This document shows, piece by piece, positions 34,411 to 42,068 of a stretch of 42,409 nt of DNA; the first letter of the stretch is position 1; each line of letters opens with the position of its first letter. A model generated the notes under the pieces. That model was given only the letters and a program-made list of their open reading frames with translations. It did not search any database and was not told the origin of the DNA. The DNA comes from Anaerolineae bacterium CG2_30_57_67 (GTDB taxonomy: Bacteria > Chloroflexota > Anaerolineae > Anaerolineales > Villigracilaceae). The stretch lies in assembly GCA_001872455.1 (NCBI GenBank), contig MNXJ01000020.1, forward strand, positions 1-42,409, written 5' to 3'. Made by a program: the position numbers and the translations under genes.

Positions 34411-34935
34411 ATGAATACATTTTCTTCCAGCCTTTCCATCGGTTGTACTGGCGCAACTGCATTGGGTGAAATTTGGGTTGCTGCCAGTTCTGCCGGGGTT
34501 ATCGCCCTTGAATTTCCATCCAGCCGCGAAAAATTTACCGCCGCGCTGGAAAAACGTTTTGGCGCGCCAGTCGAATTTGCCCCGGAGAAGGTTTCCGTTG
34601 CGCTGGAGCAAATTCGCCAGTATCTGGCCGGTATACGCTGCGAGTTTTCTCTGCCGATTGACTGGAGTGGAATGCGTCCTTTCCAACAGGAAGCCTTGCG
34701 TGAAACGCTGAAAATTCCCTGCGGGCAAACGCGCACCTATGGCGACCTGGCCGCCGCGCTGGGAAAACCACGCGCTGCCCGTGCTGTTGGCCGCGCCGAA
34801 GCGACCAATCCCTTGCCGCTGGTGATTCCCTGCCACCGTGTGCTGGGGAGCGACGGAAAACTCCACGGCTACGGCGCAGGCGAGGGCCTGCCCACCAAAA
34901 CCTGGTTATTAAATTTGGAACGAGCGAATACCTGA
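34411..34935 (+). CDS. ogt: Methylated-DNA--protein-cysteine methyltransferase
   Basis: A suicide DNA repair protein that takes alkyl groups from O6-alkylguanine to its own Cys. The 174-residue product has an N-terminal ribonuclease-like domain and the C-terminal domain with [20 protein letters not shown], the Arg finger, and the active-site motif [14 protein letters not shown] with C141, then [18 protein letters not shown]. The start at 34411 is chosen because the -10 element stands only 6 nt upstream and earlier ATG codons fall within the mccB leader. No ribosome binding site is visible, in line with a leaderless mRNA. The stop is 1 nt before the GH1 gene. Confidence 0.94.
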   Translation: MNTFSSSLSIGCTGATALGEIWVAASSAGVIALEFPSSREKFTAALEKRFGAPVEFAPEKVSVALEQIRQYLAGIRCEFSLPIDWSGMRPFQQEALRETLKIPCGQTRTYGDLAAALGKPRAARAVGRAEATNPLPLVIPCHRVLGSDGKLHGYGAGEGLPTKTWLLNLERANT

Positions 34936-34936
34936 A

Positions 34937-36283
34937 ATGACCATCACCAACCATTTTCCGCGCGGATTTTTGTGGGGAACGGCCACCGCCTCGCATCAGG
35001 TGGAAGGTAACAATACCAACAACAACTGGTACGCCTGGGAGCAGGCTGGTCACACCCGCGACAAAAGCGGCCTGGCCTGTGACTGGTGGGGCGGGCGCTG
35101 GAAGGAAGATATGGAACGCGCCGCCGAGACCGGCCAGAATACGCATCGCTTTTCCATTGAATGGAGTCGCGTGCAGCCAACTCCCGACCGCTGGGACGAA
35201 AGCGCCATTGAAAAATATCGCAGTATGGCGCGCGGCATGGTGGAACGCGGCCTGACGCCGCTGGTGACTCTGCACCACTTCAGCGACCCGCTCTGGCTGT
35301 ACGAGCAGTGCGGCTGGGAAACCGAAGCCGTGTTGCCCTGCTTTGAAAAATACGCCCGCAAAATGGCGGAGGCGCTCAAAGAATATGTTTCCACCTGGGT
35401 GACGATTAACGAGCCCAACGTTTATGCCCTGAACGGCTACGTTGCCGCAGATTTTCCCACCTGCCCGCAAGGTCACAAGGGTATGGCTGTTGCCTTGCGC
35501 GTGCTGGCGAACATGCTGCGCGGCCACGCCGCCGCCTATCGCGCCTTGCACGAAATTCAACCCGAAGCGCATGTTGGCTACGCCCTGCATTATCGTCCGA
35601 TGGTGGCGGCGCGCCCCTGGTTCCCGCTGGATGCGCTGATGCGGAAAATTCAATATGACGGCATCAACATGGCCTTTCCGAGCGCCATCAGCAGCGGCGT
35701 GATGAAATCGCCGCTGGGTAAAGTGAACATTCCCGAAGCAAAAGGCTTGCAGGATTTTGTCGGGTTGAATTATTACTCGGTGGATACGGTGAAGTTTGAC
35801 TGGTCGGCGCGCAAGGAGTTATTTGGCCGCCGCTATTACCCCGCCGATTCGGATTTCAGCACAAATAAATTTATTGCCAACATTCCGTGCGGACTGTTTG
35901 ATTCGGTGCGCTGGGCGGCAGAAACCTACCCCGATACACCCATCGTCATCACCGAAAACGGGGTGGAAGACGCTGATGACAAACTGCGCCCGCGTTACCT
36001 GGCGCAACATTTGCAACAATTGTGGCGGGCGGTCAACTTCAATTATCCGGTCAAAGGCTACTATCACTGGTCGCTGGTGGATAATTTTGAGTGGGAGCGC
36101 GGCTGGAGTCAGCGTTTTGGCCTGTGGGGGCTGGATGTCGAAACCCAGGCGCGCATCCGCCGCCCCAGCGTAGACCTGTACGCTGAAATTTGCCGCGAAA
36201 ATGGAATTTCAGACGAAATGGTGGAAAAATATTGCCCGGAAGTACGGGAGAAGATGTTCCCAGGGAGGAATGTTGCCCCATAG
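34937..36283 (+). CDS. GH1 family beta-glucosidase
   Basis: A 448-residue glycoside hydrolase family 1 enzyme that splits terminal beta-linked glucosides or related sugars by a retaining mechanism. FLWGTATASHQVEG at the N-terminus, TINEPNV with acid/base E159, LNYYSVD, VITENGVED with nucleophile E340, and HWSLVDNFEWERGWSQRFGL at the end are all family landmarks. There is no signal peptide, so the enzyme is cytoplasmic. It begins 1 nt after the ogt stop with no binding site, so it is probably translated by coupling to ogt, a functionally odd pairing. The preferred sugar (glucoside, galactoside, fucoside) is not readable. Confidence 0.94.
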   Translation: MTITNHFPRGFLWGTATASHQVEGNNTNNNWYAWEQAGHTRDKSGLACDWWGGRWKEDMERAAETGQNTHRFSIEWSRVQPTPDRWDESAIEKYRSMARGMVERGLTPLVTLHHFSDPLWLYEQCGWETEAVLPCFEKYARKMAEALKEYVSTWVTINEPNVYALNGYVAADFPTCPQGHKGMAVALRVLANMLRGHAAAYRALHEIQPEAHVGYALHYRPMVAARPWFPLDALMRKIQYDGINMAFPSAISSGVMKSPLGKVNIPEAKGLQDFVGLNYYSVDTVKFDWSARKELFGRRYYPADSDFSTNKFIANIPCGLFDSVRWAAETYPDTPIVITENGVEDADDKLRPRYLAQHLQQLWRAVNFNYPVKGYYHWSLVDNFEWERGWSQRFGLWGLDVETQARIRRPSVDLYAEICRENGISDEMVEKYCPEVREKMFPGRNVAP

Positions 36284-36373
36284 TTTGGAATGTGGTATGC
36301 AGGTATGCAACCTGGCGGCCTTTGATGCGTGTCATTTTATAACTATTCAACCATTTTGTCTCTAAACACGTAC

Positions 36374-36478
36374 CGGCGGGCTGGAAGCCCTGCCTCAGTA
36401 CATGGAAGTCTTTCGGGCTGGCATAACGAGTCGGATTTATCCGACTTTTGCACGGTGAGGCAGGACTTTAGTCCGCCG
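36374..36478. repeat. Complex imperfect palindrome downstream of the GH1 gene
   Basis: Arms 36374-36397 and 36455-36478 are complementary with about five mismatches (consensus CGGCGG-CT-A-G-CCTGCCTCA). Inside lies a 6-bp hairpin, GTCGGA-TTTA-TCCGAC, near 36430-36445. This form resembles intergenic repeat elements of other large genomes. No second copy occurs in the window. Nothing coding was seen in 36284-36553. Confidence 0.6.
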
Positions 36479-36513
36479 AAACAGCGATGGCTGAGCAGCT
36501 ACCCGTAAAGATT

Positions 36514-36553
36514 AGAAAAAGAACCGGCCTCTTCTCAGGCCGGTTCTTTTTCT
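36514..36553. terminator. Bidirectional intrinsic terminator (GH1 / CBS-ACT)
   Basis: A perfect 17-bp stem (36514-36530 with 36537-36553) and a 6-nt loop has AGAAAAAGAA at one end and TTCTTTTTCT at the other, so it gives a GC-rich hairpin with a T-run on both strands. It separates the convergent GH1 and CBS-ACT genes and abuts the stop of the latter. Confidence 0.9.
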
Positions 36554-37192
36554 CTAGGAGCGAATGTCGAGAATTTCTTTGACCACGGGTGAAATGATTT
36601 TTCTCAGTTCGTCGGCGTCAAGCCCCTTGATTTTGAAGGTGATGATTTTGTTGGATGGGTTTTCACCGGTGAACTGTCCAAAGGCGACAAAGTTGCCTTT
36701 TTTGGCCGAAATCGCTTCGGTGAGCGCTGCCAGTTGGCCGGGTTTGTCTTCCACCAGCGCGGTAACGCGCACGCCCGCTTCGCGCGCGCCCATCAGTTCG
36801 AGGAAGACTTTGAACAGGTCGGTTTCGGTGATGATGCCCACCACGTTACCATCGCGCACGACCGGCAGACCGCCAATTTTGTTATCGGCCATGATGCGGG
36901 CGGCCTGTTCGATGGGCGTGTTTTCGTCAATGGTCATGACATTTTTGGTCATGACTTCGGCAATGGTGATTTTGCTGAGCAGGTAGTTCATTTCCCAAAT
37001 GCTCAGGGTGGTTACGGGCGAAGGCGATGCGTTGAGCAAGTCTTTATCCGAAACAATGCCAACCAGCTTGCCATTTTTGACCACCGGGGTGCGGCGGATG
37101 TGTTCTTTTTTCATCAAACTCAATGCTTCGGTGATGGGCATATCGGGGGAAATGATAATCACCGGTTTGGACATTCTTTCGCCTACGAACAT
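36554..37192 (-). CDS. Tandem CBS domain protein with C-terminal ACT domain (AcuB-like)
   Basis: The 212-residue cytoplasmic protein has two CBS repeats (about 1-60 and 72-135), a module that binds adenosyl ligands, with RRTPVVKNGKLVGIVSDKDLL and GGLPVVRDGNVVGIITETDLF as the conserved cores. The C-terminal 70 residues (VRVTALVEDKPGQLAALTEAI) form an ACT domain, which usually binds amino acids. The layout is that of AcuB-type proteins; the true role is unknown. AGGAGG lies 6 nt before the ATG. A TAGAAT at 37225-37230 (minus strand) could be its -10 and abuts the 82-bp palindrome. Proximity to the branched-chain amino acid importer suggests amino acid sensing (inference). Confidence 0.88.
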   Translation of the reverse strand: MFVGERMSKPVIIISPDMPITEALSLMKKEHIRRTPVVKNGKLVGIVSDKDLLNASPSPVTTLSIWEMNYLLSKITIAEVMTKNVMTIDENTPIEQAARIMADNKIGGLPVVRDGNVVGIITETDLFKVFLELMGAREAGVRVTALVEDKPGQLAALTEAISAKKGNFVAFGQFTGENPSNKIITFKIKGLDADELRKIISPVVKEILDIRS

Positions 37193-37230
37193 GGGAGCCT
37201 CCTTACAAAATGGTGGATAAATTTATTCTA

Positions 37231-37312
37231 GTACCGGAACTTTCCGATTTTGTAGGGTAAAAACGGCGCAATTGCGCCGTTTTTACCCTACATTTTTATA
37301 AAGTTCCGGCAC
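37231..37312. repeat. 82-bp nested palindromic element, copy B
   Basis: This is copy A (6106-6187) in reverse orientation. Here the inner 40 bp are a perfect palindrome, with AAAAACGGCGC-AATT-GCGCCGTTTTT at the centre, which reads as an intrinsic terminator on both strands. TA flanks both ends. It lies between the end of livF and the CBS-ACT gene, so it could end liv transcription. Confidence 0.87.
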
Positions 37313-37370
37313 TAGGGTACAGGGTACGCCAAAAAGAGTTTATGTGGATGTTTGTCATGCTTTAGGTAAA

Positions 37371-38081
37371 TTATAAGCCTAAATAGGTTTCGCGTACGTG
37401 GCTGTCGTTCATGAGCTTATGCGCCGGCCCTTCCATTTCAGATTTTCCCTCGGCGATAACATAGGCGTAATCGCCAACGGCCAGCGCCATTTGAACATTT
37501 TGTTCTACCAGTACGATGGTCAGCCCTTCTTTGCGGAGTTGGCGCAACGTCTCAAAGAGTTGCAGAGTCAGCACCGGCGCCAGGCCAAGCGACAGTTCGT
37601 CAATCATCAGCAGGCGTGGGTCAGCCATGATGCCGCGTCCCACAGCCACCATCTGCTGTTCGCCGCCAGAGAGCGTTCCGGCTTTTTGAACGGCGCGCTC
37701 TTTCAGACGCGGAAAAAGCGCAAAGACGCGCTCCAGATTTTGCTGATATTTACCGTGCGCGCGCTGATTGGTGGCGCCGATTTCCAGGTTTTCCTGCACG
37801 GTCATATCGGTGAAGAGTTGGCGGCCTTCGGGAACCAACACCAGCCCCAGGTCGGCTTTGGCGTAGGCGGGGCTGTGGGTGATGTCTTGCCCGCCGAAGG
37901 TGATGCTGCCCTGCCAGGTGCGGTTCAGCCCCATGATAGTGCGCAGCAGGGTGGTTTTGCCGACGCCGTTGCCGCCCACCAGACAGGTGAGCTTGCCTTC
38001 TTCGGGGCTGATGTTCATGCCCCACAGAATTTGTACTTCTCCGTAGCCGGAGGTGACGTTTTTGATTTCCAGAATGCTCAT
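37371..38081 (-). CDS. livF: Branched-chain amino acid ABC transporter ATPase LivF
   Basis: LivF is one of the two ATPases energising branched-chain amino acid import. The 236-residue ABC protein has Walker A GGNGVGKTTLL, Q-loop region VPEGRQLFTDMTV, signature LSGGEQQMVAVGRGI, Walker B LLMIDELSLGLAP and the H-loop-type VLVEQNVQMALAV, with the EQN form typical of LivF. It starts 1 nt after livG and ends the operon; the palindrome copy B follows 58 nt below. Confidence 0.95.
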   Translation of the reverse strand: MSILEIKNVTSGYGEVQILWGMNISPEEGKLTCLVGGNGVGKTTLLRTIMGLNRTWQGSITFGGQDITHSPAYAKADLGLVLVPEGRQLFTDMTVQENLEIGATNQRAHGKYQQNLERVFALFPRLKERAVQKAGTLSGGEQQMVAVGRGIMADPRLLMIDELSLGLAPVLTLQLFETLRQLRKEGLTIVLVEQNVQMALAVGDYAYVIAEGKSEMEGPAHKLMNDSHVRETYLGL

Positions 38082-38082
38082 G

Positions 38083-38835
38083 TCAGGCTTCCTCCATCAG
38101 CCGCCGCGCCATGTTTGGGTCGCCCAAATAGGCTTCCACTACGCGCTCGTTGTGTACCACCTCTTCTGGTTGGCCCTCGGCGATTTTCTGACCGTAATCC
38201 AATACCAGCAGGTGGTCGGAGACGTTCATGATGGCTTTCATCACATGCTCAATCATGATGATGGTGACGCCTTGTTTGCGAATGTCAAGGATGGTTTTGA
38301 TCATGCCGTCAATTTCGGAAGGCGTCAGCCCGGCCAGCACTTCATCGAGGAGTAAAAGTTTGGGGTGGGCGGCCAGGGCGCGCGCCATTTCGAGACGTTT
38401 TTTCTGGGCAACGTTCAGGCTTCCGGCTAGTTGGTCGGGTTTGGCTTTGATTCCGGCAAAGCCCATCATTTCGTCGGCGATACGGCCTGCGGCCAATAGA
38501 TTATGATTTTCGTGGCCGAAACAGGCCCCGGCCATGATATTTTCGCGCACGGTCAGGTCTTTCAGCGGGCGCACAATTTGATGCGTGCGCGACATGCCCA
38601 TTTTTGCCATTTCGTAGGGCTTGTGGCCGACGACGTTCTTGCCGCGAAAGAGAATGGTGCCTTCTTCGGGGGAGTAGACGCCGTTGATGGTGTTGAATAG
38701 GGTGGTTTTCCCGGCGCCGTTGGGACCAATCAGCCCCAAAATTTCGCCTTCTTCCAGATTGAAGGTGATATTGGTCAACGCTTGCAGGCCGCCGAAACGC
38801 TTGCCAACGCGGTCAACTTCTAGAATATGCGTCAT
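38083..38835 (-). CDS. livG: Branched-chain amino acid ABC transporter ATPase LivG
   Basis: The second ATPase of the importer, 250 residues from the ATG at 38835, which overlaps the livM stop (ATGA) and has GAAAGG upstream. Walker A is GPNGAGKTTLFNTI; the LivG-specific insertion GMSRTHQIVRPLKDLTVREN follows. The signature reads LNVAQKKRLEMARAL, without the canonical SGG, as is common in LivG proteins, and Walker B is LLLLDEVLAGL with the IMIEHVMKAIM His loop. It pairs with LivF on the LivHM permease. Confidence 0.95.
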   Translation of the reverse strand: MTHILEVDRVGKRFGGLQALTNITFNLEEGEILGLIGPNGAGKTTLFNTINGVYSPEEGTILFRGKNVVGHKPYEMAKMGMSRTHQIVRPLKDLTVRENIMAGACFGHENHNLLAAGRIADEMMGFAGIKAKPDQLAGSLNVAQKKRLEMARALAAHPKLLLLDEVLAGLTPSEIDGMIKTILDIRKQGVTIIMIEHVMKAIMNVSDHLLVLDYGQKIAEGQPEEVVHNERVVEAYLGDPNMARRLMEEA

Positions 38836-39806
38836 GCCAGTACCTTTCTCAGCCACGCGAAACGCTGTCGTAACCAGCCAACCGCTCCGGCAGGGATGAA
38901 AAGCACAATCAGCAAGAGCAAAATGCCGGCCACCACCAGCTGCGCGTTCTTGAAGATTGGGCTGGTGAGCAGAAATCCCCGCAGGCGTTGGTAGCCGAGC
39001 GCGCCCAAAATGGGTCCCATGACAGTTCCCTGGCCGCCAAGCATGATCATCACCAGCGTTTCGATGGAAACTCCCAACCGGAAGGCGTCGCCCGGTTCGA
39101 CGTTGCCGTTTTTGAAGAAGAACAACACGCCGACCATGCCCGGTAAAATGGCAGAAGCGACAAAGGCCAGTGTCTTAGTGTTGGGGGTGACAATGCCCAT
39201 GACTTCAGCGGCATCCTCATCTTCGCGGATGGTCATGAGCCCCAAGCCAAATTTGCTGTGTCGGATGAGATAACTTGCCAGTACGCCGAAAAGCGCCAGC
39301 CCGACGATGGTGTAGTACACCACCCATAGCGCCTGTTTGGCTCCGCCGTAAGCGCCGTAAACCGAGAATTGTAGCGCGATGCCGGTGGATGCGCCGAAAG
39401 GCTCAAAATTGGAAATAAAGGTGCGCATGGCTTCGTTGACGCCGATGGTGACCAGGGCAAAATAAGCTCCGCGCAATTTGAGAATGGCTTTTCCGAGCAA
39501 AAAGGCCAGCAGCCCGGCGGCGGCGCCTCCCGCTAAAATAGCCAGCGGCAGCGGCGCGTGGTAGTCGTTGAGCAGGTACATGCCAACGTAGCCGCCCAGC
39601 CCGTAGAAGACGACGTGACCAAACGAAACGTAGCCGGTGTAACCCATCAACACGTTCAGGCTGGTCGCCATGACGATGGCAATCAGGACGGTGAAGGAGA
39701 CTTCGCGCAGGGCGGCGTCTTGCGCTGGAATCGGCCAAATGCCGATGGCGGCGACAACGGCCAGCGCCAGCCATAGACCAGGGTGAAAAGAAGCGATTTT
39801 ATTCAC
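38832..39806 (-). CDS. livM: Branched-chain amino acid ABC transporter permease LivM
   Basis: A permease subunit of 324 residues with about nine helices. VLMGYTGYVSFGHVVFYGLGGYVG near the N-terminus and LGGQGTVMGPILGALGYQRLRGFLL near the C-terminus are the LivM landmarks, with TIREDEDAAEVMGIV as the cytoplasmic coupling segment facing the ATPases. I place the start at the GTG at 39806, which has GGAGG a few nt upstream and overlaps the livH end by 8 nt; the ATG 21 codons earlier lies deep in livH. Confidence 0.93.
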   Translation of the reverse strand: MNKIASFHPGLWLALAVVAAIGIWPIPAQDAALREVSFTVLIAIVMATSLNVLMGYTGYVSFGHVVFYGLGGYVGMYLLNDYHAPLPLAILAGGAAAGLLAFLLGKAILKLRGAYFALVTIGVNEAMRTFISNFEPFGASTGIALQFSVYGAYGGAKQALWVVYYTIVGLALFGVLASYLIRHSKFGLGLMTIREDEDAAEVMGIVTPNTKTLAFVASAILPGMVGVLFFFKNGNVEPGDAFRLGVSIETLVMIMLGGQGTVMGPILGALGYQRLRGFLLTSPIFKNAQLVVAGILLLLIVLFIPAGAVGWLRQRFAWLRKVLA

Positions 39807-40665
39807 TCTTGCCTCCCAACAGGCCGCTAGGGCGTACCAGTAAAATGACGATGAAGAGCACGAATTCAATCACTGGAACCCAGGTATTGGGCATCACCAG
39901 CGGCAACAGGCCTTCCAGCGCGCCCAAAATCAGGCCGCCAAGTAACGCGCCGACCGGGTTTCCCAACCCGCCCAGCACGCCGATGATGAAGCTCTTTTGC
40001 TGGTAAATATCGCCAGAAAGAATATTAAACGAGAAAAAAGTAGCAATCAGCCCGCCAGCGATGGCTGCCAGCATGGTTCCGATGCCGAAGCTGAGCGCCA
40101 GAATGCGTGCAGAGGGAATGCCCATTAACTCGGCGGCGGCGCGATTGTTGGCAACCGCGCGCACAAATTTACCGGGACGGGTGCGATAAAGGAAGAAGTA
40201 CAAGCCGCCTGTCACCAGTAAAGTCACCAGCGCTGCTACCAGACGGGTTCCCTGCAGGGTCACCGGGCCGAGGCTGACGTTGCCCAGGCTGAAACCGGCA
40301 TCGCGCGGGGTGGTGGTGAAAACTGCTGTTCCCAGACCAATGAAAATCATATTGATGGCAAAAGTCGCCAGCAGGGTGGAGAGGTAGGGGGCGTTGATGA
40401 CGCGGGCGATGGTGATGTAATAAATCAACATGCCAAAGAGCAGGCCCGCCAGCGCCACCAGTAGCAGCGCCAGATAGGGGTGAATGCCAAAGTTGGTAAA
40501 AATCAGATAGACGCCAAACATCCCCAGAGAGATAATCGCTCCGTGCGCCAGGTTAATGACGCGCATGACCCCCCATATCAGGGTTAATCCCATGGCGGCA
40601 ATGCCATAAACCACCCCAATCAATAGGCCGTCCATCAGTGAAGTTAAGATACCGCCAGGATTCAT
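39799..40665 (-). CDS. livH: Branched-chain amino acid ABC transporter permease LivH
   Basis: The other permease, 288 residues with about eight helices. GLLIGVVYGIAAMGLTLIWGVMRVINLAHGAI is the typical first segment, RAVANNRAAAELMGIP the coupling loop, and IIGVLGGLGNPVGALLGGLILGALEGLL the conserved end. AAGGAG lies 8 nt before the ATG. A GC-rich hairpin with a short T-run separates it from livJ, which probably lowers its expression relative to the binding protein. Confidence 0.95.
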   Translation of the reverse strand: MNPGGILTSLMDGLLIGVVYGIAAMGLTLIWGVMRVINLAHGAIISLGMFGVYLIFTNFGIHPYLALLLVALAGLLFGMLIYYITIARVINAPYLSTLLATFAINMIFIGLGTAVFTTTPRDAGFSLGNVSLGPVTLQGTRLVAALVTLLVTGGLYFFLYRTRPGKFVRAVANNRAAAELMGIPSARILALSFGIGTMLAAIAGGLIATFFSFNILSGDIYQQKSFIIGVLGGLGNPVGALLGGLILGALEGLLPLVMPNTWVPVIEFVLFIVILLVRPSGLLGGKSE

Positions 40666-40714
40666 GCAAAACTCCTTATACCGTCCCAGTCACAAGTGAT
40701 CATGGGCATGATAC

Positions 40715-40748
40715 AAAATCCCCGCAGGCGCGCCAGGCGTCTGCGGGG
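40715..40748 (-). terminator. Hairpin between livJ and livH (partial terminator)
   Basis: On the minus strand CCCCGCAGACGCC pairs with GCGCCTGCGGGG (within 40720-40748) and is followed by ATTTTG. The short T-run suggests partial termination or 3' end protection of livJ mRNA, letting livHMGF be made at lower level. Confidence 0.7.
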
Positions 40749-40766
40749 TGGGAGTGCGGAAAGATT

Positions 40767-42068
40767 TTATCGCAACGGATAGACCGGAACGGCGGTCTTT
40801 CCGGCGGCAGGCCAAACGACTTGTTTGACGAGTGCGCCGCTGGCATCCTTCTGCCACTGAATGTAGACCATGTCGTGGCCGATTTGCAGGCCATGTGATT
40901 CAGCAGTGGTGTCGAATTTGATGTGGCCGTAGAAAGTCATCATATCAATGGCGTCCATGGCGGTTTTGATGGCTTGGGTGTCAAGCGAACCGGCAGTTTC
41001 GATGGCTTTTTGGAGCATCAGCCCGGCGACGTAGCCGCCCGCGGCGTGGTAGGAAGGTTCCTCGCCGTAGGCCGCTTTGTAGGCGGCGACAAAATCAGCG
41101 CCGGTGGGGCCGTAGTCGGGCGTGAAGGCGGCCAGCGGTTCCCATTGGCTGGGGCCGATGATGCCGTAGGCGCCGTCGCCGATTTCAGCGAAGGTCGGTT
41201 CGGGCGGGGCAACCAGCAGGGCGGTGAACTTGACAGCCAGGGATTTTTCAAACATCGCTTTGGCGAATTGCTGACCATCGGCGAAGTGACCGCCGCCCAG
41301 CAGGGCTTCGGGCGCGGCGGCGGCGACTTTGTTCACCAGTGCGTTGAAATCGGCGGTGGCGGGGTCGTAGGCTTCCTTGACGACGATTTCGTACCCTTTT
41401 TCGATGGCGTAGGCTTCGAGGGCCGTGGCAACATCGGTGGAGAATTTGTCGTTTTCATGAACGATGGCAATTTTCTTCACCGCTGGGTCAGTTGCGGCCA
41501 GCAAATCAAGTGCGCCAGTCAGGTAGCGGCTGGCGGGGGTGTAGGCTTGATAAACAAGCGTGTAGCCTTTCTTGTAGGTGCCATCCGAGGCCGCGCCAGT
41601 GGTGACCATGATTTTCCCGTACTGTTCAGCAATCACTGCCGAGGCGTCTGCCAGGCCGGAGGAGTAGGGGCTAATCAGAAAATCGGCATTGTCTTCGGTC
41701 GCCAATTTGGTGTAAAGTTCTTGCACGCGGTCTTTGTTCGACTCGTCGTCGTAGAACTTGGAGTCAAACTTGACGACTGAACCGTCGGCCAGTTTGACGC
41801 CACCGGCGGCGTTCACCTGATCCATCCACAATTTGAGGCCGTTGTTCTGGCGGGTGGATTCGACGTTGAGTTTACCGGTCAGCGAGGCGGTGAAGCCAAT
41901 GATGGCGGTTTTTTCAACAGGCGCAGGGACGTCGGTTGCGGCGGGCGCTTCGGTTGCGGCGGGGGCGTCAGTGGCGGCAGGCGCTTCGGTTGCGATGGGA
42001 GTCGCCGGAGCGCAGGCCGCCAGCAGCATGGCGAAAACAGCAAACAGAGCAAAAAGCAAGCGTTTCAT
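40767..42068 (-). CDS. livJ: Branched-chain amino acid binding lipoprotein
   Basis: A type I periplasmic-binding-fold protein of 433 residues, the likely substrate capture protein of the LivHMGF importer. The start at 42068 (AAAGGAG upstream) gives a lipoprotein signal: KR, a hydrophobic core, then LLAAC with the lipidated Cys at 19. A low-complexity linker of alternating A-T-E/D-A-P units follows (about 24-55), then IIGFTASLTG and the rest of the Leu/Ile/Val-binding fold, with YDDESNKDRVQELYTKL and KKIAIVHENDKFSTDVA as recognisable blocks. The substrate may be leucine, isoleucine and valine, or amides and urea as in some relatives. Confidence 0.92.
   Translation of the reverse strand: MKRLLFALFAVFAMLLAACAPATPIATEAPAATDAPAATEAPAATDVPAPVEKTAIIGFTASLTGKLNVESTRQNNGLKLWMDQVNAAGGVKLADGSVVKFDSKFYDDESNKDRVQELYTKLATEDNADFLISPYSSGLADASAVIAEQYGKIMVTTGAASDGTYKKGYTLVYQAYTPASRYLTGALDLLAATDPAVKKIAIVHENDKFSTDVATALEAYAIEKGYEIVVKEAYDPATADFNALVNKVAAAAPEALLGGGHFADGQQFAKAMFEKSLAVKFTALLVAPPEPTFAEIGDGAYGIIGPSQWEPLAAFTPDYGPTGADFVAAYKAAYGEEPSYHAAGGYVAGLMLQKAIETAGSLDTQAIKTAMDAIDMMTFYGHIKFDTTAESHGLQIGHDMVYIQWQKDASGALVKQVVWPAAGKTAVPVYPLR

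Noticed and set aside
34353-34736. 128-codon N-terminal extension of mccB
   Set aside because: It runs across the ogt gene and two promoter elements. The ATG at 34352 has a perfect ribosome binding site and gives the normal family length.
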